This document shows, one piece after another, positions 7,926 through 14,949 of a DNA stretch of 64,000 nt (its first letter is position 1; each line of letters opens with the position of its first letter). The position numbers and the translations under genes are program-made. Where the stretch lies: the NCBI RefSeq assembly GCF_038039215.1, contig NZ_JBBPCL010000001.1, positions 6,510,001 through 6,574,000 on the forward strand, read 5' to 3'. Source of the DNA: Pseudonocardia sp. T1-2H. GTDB lineage: Bacteria > Actinomycetota > Actinomycetes > Mycobacteriales > Pseudonocardiaceae. The notes under the pieces were generated by a model that saw only the letters and a list, made by a program, of their open reading frames with translations, did not search any database and had not been told where the DNA came from.

Positions 7926-9020
7926 ATGGTCGGGTTGGGCATCGGGGCCGGTGCGGGCCTCGGCCTGGGCCTCGGCATCGGGACCCACTACGCGACGGTC
8001 CTGTTGGACACCCGCCGCTCCGTCCTCTACCCGGAGCGGGTGCTGGGTGCGGGCGAGGGCACGGTGACCCTCGCCCGGAGCAGGCTCGTCCTGCAGCCCG
8101 GGGTCTGGGGCCTGCGCTGGTCGGAGGGCCTGGCGGTGCTCGGGCCGGTGCTGCGCGACGACAAGCGCGGCGTCGTCCGCCGGCTCCTGTCCGGGCCGGT
8201 TCCGCCGGTCGCGCCCGCGGTCGTCGACGCCGGGCCCTACGACCCCGATCCCGGCGCCCACGGCCTGGCGTTCGACGAGGTCGTGATCGACACCCCGCTC
8301 GGCCCCGCGCCGGCCTGGGAGGTCCCCGCGGCGGGGACGACCTGGGCGATCGCGATCCACGGCCGCGGCGGCACCCGGCGCGAGGCGCTGCGGATCCTGC
8401 CGGCGCTGCACGCGCTCGGGTTGCCGCAGCTGGTGGTCAGCTACCGCAACGACCCGGAGGCCCCGCCGAGCCCGGACGGCTACTTCCACCTCGGGGACAC
8501 CGAGTGGGAGGACCTGGAGGCGGCCGTACGGTACGCGGCGTCCCGCGGGGCGCAGCGGATCGTGCTCGTCGGCTGGTCCATGGGCGCGGCCATCTGCGGT
8601 GCGTTCCTGGACCGCTCCGCCGAGGCGCACCTCGTCGACGCGATGGTGTGGGACGCGCCGCTGGTGGACTGGCGGGCCTGCCTGCGCCTGCAGGCGGCGA
8701 ACCGGCTCGTCCCGCCCGCGCTGGTGCCTCTGGCGACCGCGACGGCGACGCGGCGGATCGGCATCGACTTCGACCGCTTCGACCTGCGGCGGACCCCGCC
8801 GAAGCACCGGCCGCCGACCTTCATCGTGCACAGCGGCCCGGACACGGCGGTCCCGGCCAGTTCCAGCCGGGCCCTGGCGGCGGCGGGACGCGCGCTCGAC
8901 TGGCCGATCCGCTACCTCGAGGTGCCGGGTGTCGAGCACACAGCGGCGTGGAACGCGGACCCGGAACGCTACGAGCAGGCCGTGACCGCGTTCCTGCGCG
9001 ACGCCGGGGTCGTGGCCTAG
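7926..9020 (+). CDS. Alpha/beta hydrolase with membrane-anchor-like N-terminus
   Basis: 364 residues. A glycine-rich hydrophobic N-terminus (GLGIGAGAGLGLGLGIG) is followed by an N-terminal extension and an alpha/beta hydrolase core. Seen in order: AIAIHGRGGTRREAL (oxyanion loop), VLVGWSMGAAI (nucleophile elbow with the catalytic Ser), FIVHSGPDTAVP (probable catalytic Asp) and VPGVEHTAAWN (catalytic His). Esterase- or peptidase-type activity is expected; the substrate is unknown. An in-frame stop at 7887 limits the 5' end and 7926 is the first ATG, but no strong ribosome-binding site precedes it. Its stop overlaps by three bases the stop of the convergent CwsA-like gene. Confidence 0.8.
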   Translation: MVGLGIGAGAGLGLGLGIGTHYATVLLDTRRSVLYPERVLGAGEGTVTLARSRLVLQPGVWGLRWSEGLAVLGPVLRDDKRGVVRRLLSGPVPPVAPAVVDAGPYDPDPGAHGLAFDEVVIDTPLGPAPAWEVPAAGTTWAIAIHGRGGTRREALRILPALHALGLPQLVVSYRNDPEAPPSPDGYFHLGDTEWEDLEAAVRYAASRGAQRIVLVGWSMGAAICGAFLDRSAEAHLVDAMVWDAPLVDWRACLRLQAANRLVPPALVPLATATATRRIGIDFDRFDLRRTPPKHRPPTFIVHSGPDTAVPASSSRALAAAGRALDWPIRYLEVPGVEHTAAWNADPERYEQAVTAFLRDAGVVA

Positions 9021-9469
9021 CGGAGGCCGCGGGCGGCGTCCGCACCCGGGCCGACGACGTCCGTGGGCGGGATCGTCGACGGCGGTTCCGCGACGTCGTT
9101 CACCGAAAGCTCCTGCGGGCGGCGCGACAGCACCACGTAGGCGATCCCGGCGAGCACCGCGGCGACGAGGCCACCGGCGGCCACCCAGCGCCACCAGGCG
9201 ACCGGCGTCGGCTCGGGCTCGATGCGGCGAGCCAGGTCCTTCCGGACGGCCGTGACGGCGTGGTCCAGCAGCGTGCCGGACTCGTCCAGCAGGCCCTTGG
9301 CCTTGTCCGCGGCCCTCTCGGCCAGCACGGGGGCGTCCTTCTCGATCCGCTCGACGACCTCGTGCGCGACCTCCTCGACGGTGCCGCCGAGGGTCGAGAG
9401 AGCGGCTCCGGCCTGCTCGCGGGCCCGCCCCAGGGCCTCGTGGGTGGTCGTGCCGATGCTCCTGCTCAT
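9017..9469 (-). CDS. Single-pass membrane protein in the CwsA (Rv0008c) position
   Basis: 150 residues: a long charged helical N-terminal region with coiled-coil character ([19 protein letters not shown]), one membrane segment near residues 96-118 ([20 protein letters not shown]) and a short Pro-rich tail. ATG 9467-9469 has GAGGTCC upstream. Mycobacterial CwsA, a partner of CrgA and Wag31 in polar growth and division, has the same topology and length and lies at the same place, divergent from ppiA with crgA nearby. I see no strong sequence signature, so the CwsA assignment rests on topology and gene order. Confidence 0.55.
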   Translation of the reverse strand: MSRSIGTTTHEALGRAREQAGAALSTLGGTVEEVAHEVVERIEKDAPVLAERAADKAKGLLDESGTLLDHAVTAVRKDLARRIEPEPTPVAWWRWVAAGGLVAAVLAGIAYVVLSRRPQELSVNDVAEPPSTIPPTDVVGPGADAARGLR

Positions 9470-9515
9470 GACCGGACCTCTTCCCGCGTGGGCGTGGACC
9501 GCCACTCCTGGCACG

Positions 9516-10055
9516 ATGGTAGTCGTGACTGACCCAGGCAACTCGAACCAGACCGCGACGCTGCGGACGTCCGAGGGCGACATCCGGATCACGCTGTTCC
9601 CGGACCACGCCCCCAAGACCGTGGCGAACTTCGCCGACCTCGCGACCGGTAAGAAGGACTACTCACAGCCCAATGCGAGCGGCGGGGACAGCGGCCCCTT
9701 CTACGACGGCTCGATCTTCCACCGCGTCATTAGCGGGTTCATGCTGCAGGGCGGTGACCCCACGGGCACCGGCCGCGGCGGGCCCGGATACCAGTTCGCG
9801 GACGAGTTCCACCCGGAGCTCAAGTTCGACCGCCCGTACCTGCTGGCCATGGCCAACGCGGGCCCGGGCACGAACGGCTCGCAGTTCTTCATCACGGTCG
9901 GCCCCACGCCGCACCTGAACCGCAAGCACACGATCTTCGGTGAGGTGGCGGACGCGGAGTCCCGCGCCGTCGTCGACGCCATCGCGAACACCCCGACCGA
10001 CCGGTCCGACCGGCCGCTCACCGACGTGGTCATCCAGCACGTCGAGATCTCCTGA
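9516..10055 (+). CDS. ppiA: Cyclophilin-type peptidyl-prolyl cis-trans isomerase
   Basis: 179 residues, a complete single-domain cyclophilin. Catalytic and binding motifs are present: [16 protein letters not shown] (catalytic Arg), [19 protein letters not shown] (Gln/Phe of the active site) and [11 protein letters not shown] (His/Phe). There is no signal peptide, so it should work in the cytoplasm in proline isomerisation during folding. ATG 9516 or the in-frame GTG 9525 could be the start. Divergent from the CwsA-like gene, as Rv0008c/Rv0009 are in mycobacteria, and followed 27 bases later by the rhomboid gene on the same strand. Confidence 0.93.
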   Translation: MVVVTDPGNSNQTATLRTSEGDIRITLFPDHAPKTVANFADLATGKKDYSQPNASGGDSGPFYDGSIFHRVISGFMLQGGDPTGTGRGGPGYQFADEFHPELKFDRPYLLAMANAGPGTNGSQFFITVGPTPHLNRKHTIFGEVADAESRAVVDAIANTPTDRSDRPLTDVVIQHVEIS

Positions 10056-10082
10056 CGGAACCTCCGTGAGGAGAGGGCCCTC

Positions 10083-10949
10083 GTGACCCACCCTGCCGGA
10101 CCTCTTCCGCCGGACGCACCGGCCGTCTGCGCCCGGCACCCCGACCGGCCCACGGGGTTGAGCTGCACGCGCTGCGGCCGACCCGCCTGCACGGACTGCC
10201 TCCGCGAGGCGTCGGTCGGGTACCAGTGCGTGGACTGCGTCGCCGAGGGCAACCGGTCGGTCCGGCAGGGAGGTGCCCGGCGAGGGGTGACCCTGGCCGG
10301 CGCGCCGCAGCGCTCGCGGGCGCGGCCGATCGTGACGCCGGTGCTGGTCGCCCTGAACGTCCTGGTCTTCGCGTGGACGGTCGGGCAGTCCGGCAGCCTC
10401 GGCGACAACTACGCGTCGGCGCTGTTCCAGGACTGGGTCCTGCAGTCCGACGAGGTCGCCGCCGGCAACTGGTGGCGGCTCGTCACCGCCGGGTTCCTGC
10501 ACTACGGCCCGCTGCACCTGGTGTTCAACATGCTGGCGCTGTGGGTCATCGGCCGGGACGTGGAGACCGTCCTGGGCCGGACGCGGTTCCTGGCCGTCTA
10601 CCTGGTCTCGCTGCTCGGCGGCTCGGCCGCGGTGATGCTCTTCTCACCGGACGCGGCGGTCGCCGGCGCGTCCGGGGCGGTGTTCGGGCTGATGGGCGGC
10701 CTGGCCGTGGTGCTGCGCCGGATGCGGGTACCGCCGAGCCAGGCCTTCGGGCTGATCGCGGTGAACATCGTGATCAGCGTCGTGCTCCCGGGGATCTCGC
10801 TCGCCGGGCACCTCGGCGGGCTGGTGGTCGGCGCGGCCGCGACGGCGGCGCTCGTCTACGCGCCCGCCCGGAACCGGAACCTCGTGCAGGCCGGGGCGAT
10901 CGCCGGCCTCGCCGTGGTGGCGTTGCTCGCGATCACGCTGTCGCTGTAG
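10083..10949 (+). CDS. Rhomboid-family intramembrane serine protease with N-terminal zinc finger
   Basis: 288 residues. The N-terminal ~55 residues form a B-box-like zinc site (CARHPDR, CTRCGRPACTDCLRE, CVDCV). Then come about six to seven membrane helices with rhomboid motifs: WWRLVTAGFLHYGPLHLVFN (His/Asn of helix 2), GASGAVFGLMG (catalytic Ser) and LAGHLGGLVVG (catalytic His). Active as an intramembrane protease by all visible residues. GTG start, GAGGAGAGGG upstream (about 10068-10077). Second gene after ppiA, ending at a strong hairpin shared with the minus-strand peptide gene. Substrates cannot be inferred. Confidence 0.9.
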   Translation: MTHPAGPLPPDAPAVCARHPDRPTGLSCTRCGRPACTDCLREASVGYQCVDCVAEGNRSVRQGGARRGVTLAGAPQRSRARPIVTPVLVALNVLVFAWTVGQSGSLGDNYASALFQDWVLQSDEVAAGNWWRLVTAGFLHYGPLHLVFNMLALWVIGRDVETVLGRTRFLAVYLVSLLGGSAAVMLFSPDAAVAGASGAVFGLMGGLAVVLRRMRVPPSQAFGLIAVNIVISVVLPGISLAGHLGGLVVGAAATAALVYAPARNRNLVQAGAIAGLAVVALLAITLSL

Positions 10950-10962
10950 TCCCTCGCACGCA

Positions 10963-10993
10963 GAGGGCCGCCGGGAACGTCCCGGCGGCCCTC
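10963..10993. terminator. Bidirectional hairpin terminator
   Basis: A perfect 14-bp inverted repeat (10963-10976 and 10980-10993) with a three-base loop, 14 bases after the rhomboid stop. It also lies 27 bases after the stop of the minus-strand peptide gene at 11020, so it can end transcripts from both sides. No T tract, as is common in high-G+C actinobacteria. Confidence 0.8.
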
Positions 10994-11019
10994 GTTCCGT
11001 CTCCGGACCCTCCTACCGT

Positions 11020-11088
11020 CTAGTCCGGCTTGCTGCAGCCGCAACCGGTGGAGCAGCCGTCCGTGCCGCGCATCGGCGTCCTGTTCAC
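11020..11088 (-). CDS. 22-residue peptide with three cysteines
   Basis: GTG at 11086-11088 opens a 22-codon frame ending in TAG. The Shine-Dalgarno sequence AAGGAGGT (11095-11102) is close to ideal and sits six bases before the start, one of the best in the window. The peptide is polar, with Cys at 12, 16 and 18 in a CSTGCGCSKPD tail, and has no membrane segment or signal peptide. A second in-frame ATG lies at codon 6. It is bounded downstream by the 10963-10993 hairpin, so it looks like a complete small transcription unit. The Cys pattern might bind metal or a thiol, or the peptide might be modified; this is guesswork. No known family recognised. Confidence 0.5.
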   Translation of the reverse strand: MNRTPMRGTDGCSTGCGCSKPD

Positions 11089-11242
11089 GCGAGAACCTCC
11101 TTCGTCGACGACCGGGCCTGTGCACCAGCGTAGGAACCCGGTGCCGCCGGGCACGAGGCTCCGAGCGGGGGGTCTCGCGGCACCCGCGGTGATGCAGGGC
11201 CCGGCCGTCCGGGTGGTCCGCCACCACGTCCGGGCGGATGCC

Positions 11243-11677
11243 CTAGACCGGGCGGCGCGCGGCGAGTAGGCCCGCGACGTCCTCGGGCTCCGCGCCGAGG
11301 TCCAGCCGCCCGAAGACCATCAGCCGTTCGACACCGGCGGCGTCCCGGACGTCCAGCTCCAGCATCGAACTCTCCCGGCCCAGCCGCCGCATCCGGACCA
11401 CGCGCACCCCCTGGACCCGGCTCCACGGGAACGGTCGCGCGCCGAGCAGCCCCCGCACCGTGACGCCGGCGGCGTCCGCGGCGAGGCGCGGCCGGGCGAC
11501 CGTGCCGAACAGCGAGGCCAGCAGCAGTCCGACAGCGGCGACCCCGGCGATCAGCCGACCCGCCGGGTCCGCGCCGGAGGCGAAGAGCAGCACGCACCAC
11601 AGGACGGCGCCCGCCGTGAGCAGCCAGCCGACGGCGACGAGGCCGGCGGCCGGGCTCCACCGCGTCCGATCACTCAT
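11243..11677 (-). CDS. PH-domain (bPH) membrane protein, Rv0010c position
   Basis: About 144 residues: two membrane helices (roughly residues 12-33 and 40-60), then a bacterial PH-like domain (RPRLAADAAGVTVRGLLGAR, FPWSRVQGVRVVRM, SMLELDVRD). This layout and the position between ppiA/rhomboid and crgA match the Rv0010c family. ATG 11677 is preferred over the GTG at 11683. The role of the family is not established; its constant linkage to crgA suggests a link to division or envelope assembly. Confidence 0.75.
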   Translation of the reverse strand: MSDRTRWSPAAGLVAVGWLLTAGAVLWCVLLFASGADPAGRLIAGVAAVGLLLASLFGTVARPRLAADAAGVTVRGLLGARPFPWSRVQGVRVVRMRRLGRESSMLELDVRDAAGVERLMVFGRLDLGAEPEDVAGLLAARRPV

Positions 11678-11708
11678 CGGCACGGATCACCCAGGGTAGC
11701 TGCATGGG

Positions 11709-11730
11709 TTGTCCACAGGGCTTATCCACA
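11709..11730. promoter_or_regulatory. Pair of DnaA boxes
   Basis: TTGTCCACA (11709-11717) and TTATCCACA (11722-11730) lie in the same orientation four bases apart, in the gap between the PH-domain gene and crgA. TTATCCACA is the consensus DnaA box and TTGTCCACA its common high-G+C variant. Two boxes are too few for oriC, and dnaA/dnaN are not here. They may titrate DnaA or regulate the flanking division genes. Confidence 0.75.
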
Positions 11731-11765
11731 GTGGGGATGGTCTCACATTTGTGTGTTTCGGCTGT

Positions 11766-12023
11766 TCAGCGCCATCTCATGGTCATCAGGAGACCGATCA
11801 CGATGAGTGCGAAGCCGATGAGGAAGTTCCACGAGCCCAGCGCGGTCATGAAGCCGATGCTGCTGCCGGCGATGTAGTTGACCACCAGCCACGCGAAGCC
11901 GACGAGCATCAGGCCGAGCATCACGGCGATGTACACGGGATGGGTGGGTCCGGCGACCTTCACGGGCGACCGGCCGGTCGGCGGCGTGTAGGCGGCCTTC
12001 TTGCGGACCTTGGACTTCGGCAT
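11766..12023 (-). CDS. crgA: Cell division protein CrgA
   Basis: 85 residues, typical CrgA: a basic cytoplasmic N-terminus (MPKSKVRKKAAYTPP), two membrane helices (VYIAVMLGLMLVGFAWLVVNY and NFLIGFALIVIGLLMTMRW) joined by a short loop, and almost no C-terminal tail. CrgA is a septal protein that interacts with FtsZ, FtsQ, FtsI and CwsA and helps localise peptidoglycan enzymes in actinobacteria. The start ATG follows a purine-rich region. It lies on the same strand as the pabA-pknB cluster, 190 bases downstream of pabA. Confidence 0.95.
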   Translation of the reverse strand: MPKSKVRKKAAYTPPTGRSPVKVAGPTHPVYIAVMLGLMLVGFAWLVVNYIAGSSIGFMTALGSWNFLIGFALIVIGLLMTMRWR

Positions 12024-12210
12024 CGGAAAACCTCGTCTGACGTGCGGTGCAGGGTCGACCCGCGGCGGTCGGTGTGCTCGCCGACCACGGTAGCGTGCCG
12101 GGTCGCCGGAGGTCTGCTCACACGGCCCGCAACCCTCGCCGCGCCCGATCGAGTACGACGCGCGGTCGATCGCGCGCGTGGGTCCGGACGGCGTGCTGGG
12201 GCGTGAGGCC

Positions 12211-12849
12211 CTAGTGCAGGCCCGCCGTGAGCGCCGCGACCTCGGCGCCGAGGTCCTCGATCAGCGGCTCCGCGGCGACGTGTCCGGCCGTCGCGAGCCA
12301 GTTCGCCAGCATCCGGTGCCCGCCCTGGGTGAGGACGGACTCGGGATGGAACTGCACGCCCTCGATCGGCAGGTCCCGGTGCCGCACGGCCATGATCAGG
12401 CCGGACTCGGTGGAGCCGGTGACCTCGAGCTCGGCAGGCAGCGTGTCCGGGCGGATCGACAGCGAGTGGTACCGCGTGGCGACGAACGGGTCCGGCAGGC
12501 CGCGCAGCACCCCGACGCCCGGGTGGTGCACCAGCGACGTCTTGCCGTGCAGCAGCTCCGGTGCCCGCTCGACGACGCCGCCCCAGGCGACGCCGATGGC
12601 CTGGTGGCCGAGGCAGACACCGAGCAGCGGGAGGTTCCGCTCGGCCGAGGCCCGGATGACGTCGATGCTGGAACCGGCGGCCTCGGGGGTGCCGGGGCCG
12701 GGGCTGACCAGGACGGCGCCGACCTCGTCCAGCTCGTCGAGGTCCACGTCGTCGTTGCGCCGGACCACGGTCTCGACGCCGAGCTGGGCGAGGTACTGGA
12801 CGAGGTTGTAGACGAAGCTGTCGTAGTTGTCGACGACGAGGACGCGCAT
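12211..12849 (-). CDS. trpG: Glutamine amidotransferase, anthranilate/aminodeoxychorismate synthase component II
   Basis: 212 residues, a full class I glutamine amidotransferase. The motifs VVDNYDSFVYNLVQYL, VSPGPGTPEAAG, LPLLGVCLGHQAIG (nucleophile Cys) and GVQFHPESVLT (catalytic His-Glu) are all present. It provides ammonia for anthranilate (tryptophan) or aminodeoxychorismate (folate) synthesis; trpG and pabA products cannot be told apart from sequence, and in actinobacteria the copy beside pknB is annotated both ways. ATG at 12847-12849, nine bases after the pknB stop, so probably the last gene of the kinase operon. Confidence 0.92.
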   Translation of the reverse strand: MRVLVVDNYDSFVYNLVQYLAQLGVETVVRRNDDVDLDELDEVGAVLVSPGPGTPEAAGSSIDVIRASAERNLPLLGVCLGHQAIGVAWGGVVERAPELLHGKTSLVHHPGVGVLRGLPDPFVATRYHSLSIRPDTLPAELEVTGSTESGLIMAVRHRDLPIEGVQFHPESVLTQGGHRMLANWLATAGHVAAEPLIEDLGAEVAALTAGLH

Positions 12850-12858
12850 GGGTTCAGC

Positions 12859-14831
12859 CTAGTTCCCGAACAGGCCGTCGCCGCCGCCGTTGTCGCCGCC
12901 GCGCCCGTTGCCCGACTGCCCGACGGTCAGGGTGATCTGGGTGTTGTCCGGGTCGATGGCGGTACCGGCGGGGACGGACTGGGCGAGGACGCGGTTGTTC
13001 TGCGAGGGGTCCGAGACCTGCTGGCCCTGCGCCTGCACGTTCTTGTTGATGCCGGCGGCACTGAGGGTCCTCGCCGCGTCGTTGACGGTCTGGCCCACCA
13101 CGTTGGGCATCTCGACCCGGTTGCCCTTCGAGACCTGCAGCGTGATGGTGCTGCCCTTCTGCACCCTGGTTCCGGCCTGCGGGTTCGTGCCCACGATCGA
13201 GCCCTCCTCGCCCGCGCCGTCGACCTGGGTGCTCTGGGTCTGGAAGCCGGCGTTGGTGAGCGTCTGCTTGGCCTGGTCCTCCGTCTGCCCGCTGACGTCC
13301 GGGACCGCGACGGTGGTCTGCTCCTTGCCGACGACCACCGCGACCGCACTGCCACCGGGGGCGTCCACACCCGCGGCCGGGTTCGAGGAGAGGATCTTGC
13401 CGACCTGGCTCTCGTCCGCCGTCTCCTGCTCCGTCTGGGCGCCCAGCGTCAGCCCGCGCGCCTCGAGCAGGGTCTGCGCCTCGGCGGGACTCTTGCCGTC
13501 CAGCGCGGGCACGGTGGCCTGCGCCGGGCCCGTGCCGACGAAGATGGTGACCGTGCTGCGCTCCGGGACCTGCACGTTCGACGCCGGGTCCGTGCGCGTG
13601 ACCTTGCCGTTCAGCTCGACCGTCGACGGCTCCTGCTTGAGGTTCACGAGCAGGCCGGCGGTGGAGATCTGGGCGCGCGCGGCGTCCGGGAGCGCGCCGA
13701 CGACGTTCGGTACGGCGACCTGGGTGGGCGTCGAGGGGCCGCCGAAGACCTCGAACGCGACGAACGCGAGGAGGGCCAGCACCGCCGCGACCGCGATGCC
13801 GACACCGATCTTGCGGCCGGTGTGCTTGCTCTGCGGCTCGTCCTGCCAGGGCTGCACCTCGCCGGGCGACATGGTGTGCCGGCCACCGCCGCCATCCCCG
13901 GCCGCCGCGATCCGCCGGGTGGCGCGGACGTTCGTGTCCGCGTTGAGGAACGTGGTGCGCTCCTCCTCGCTCATCACCATCGGCGCGAGCGGCTGCTGGC
14001 CGTTGCGCACCCGGATCAGGTCCGCGCGCATCTCCGCCGCCGACTGGTACCGGTTGGCCGGGTTCTTGCTCAACGCCTTGAGCACGACGGCGTCCAGCGA
14101 CGGCGGAACCTGCGGGTTGACCTCCGACGGGCGCCGCGGGTCCTCCCGGACGTGCTGGTAGGCGACCGCGACCGGGGTGTCCCCGGTGAAGGGCGGCTCG
14201 CCCGTCAGCAGTTCGAACACCACGCAGCCGGCGGCGTAGACGTCCGACCGGGCGTCGACCGCCTCACCGCGCGCCTGCTCGGGGGAGAGGTACTGCGCGG
14301 TCCCGATGACGGCCGCGGTCTGCGTGACGTTCTGGCCCTCGCCGAGCGCGCGGGCGATGCCGAAGTCCATCACCTTCACCGCGCCGGTGCGGGTGATCAT
14401 GATGTTCGCCGGCTTCACGTCACGGTGGATGATGCTGTGCTTGTGGCTGAAGTCCAGCGCCGCGCACACGTCCGCCATGACCTCGATGACCCGCTGCTGC
14501 GGGATCGGGCCGGAGGTCTTCACGACCTCGCGCAGCGTCTGCCCGTCGACGTACTCCATGACGATGTAGGGGAGCGGGCCGAACTCGCTCTGCACCTCAC
14601 CGGTGTCGTACACCGCGACGATCGCCGGGTGGTTCAGCGCCGCCGCGTTCTGCGCCTCGCGGCGGAAGCGGATCTGGAACTGCGGGTCCCGCGCGAGGTC
14701 CGCGCGCAGCACCTTGACGGCGACGTCACGGCTCAGCCGTGTGTCCATGCCGCGGTGGACCTCGGACATGCCGCCGTAACCGAGCGTCTCGCCCAGTTCG
14801 TAGCGTTCGGACAGCAGTCGGGGGTCGTCAT
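12859..14831 (-). CDS. pknB: Ser/Thr protein kinase PknB with four PASTA domains (one-base break near the start)
   Basis: Kinase motifs: glycine loop LGYGGMSEV, AVKVLRADL (Lys), IIHRDVKPANI, KVMDFGIA, GTAQYLSPEQ, DVYAAGCVVFELLTG. A basic juxtamembrane region, one membrane helix (IGVGIAVAAVLALLAFVAFEV), then four PASTA repeats that would bind muropeptide or lipid II outside the cell. PknB phosphorylates division and wall-synthesis proteins. ATG at 14829-14831 has AGGAA eight bases upstream and gives MTTP, but the next codons need one more base in the five-G run at 14820-14824 (plus strand) to continue as RLLSERYELGETLGYGG. The downstream ATG at 14767 would remove the glycine loop and cannot be the true start. 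Most likely an under-called homopolymer. Confidence 0.9.
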
Positions 14832-14949
14832 CGGTGCCGATTCCTGTGCGCTCGGGGGGTTCGGTTCATCATGCCGGGTGGCACGACGGGGTGGTGCTCG
14901 GCTCGCGTGGCCGACCATCGGTCTGCGCCGGGTCGCCCGCTGTGCGGGC

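Noticed and set aside
11709..11730. Chromosomal origin oriC
   Set aside because: Only two DnaA boxes, no AT-rich unwinding region and no dnaA or dnaN nearby.
14767..14769. ATG at 14767-14769 as the start of PknB
   Set aside because: It would remove the glycine-rich ATP-binding loop, which is plainly encoded upstream in the same frame.
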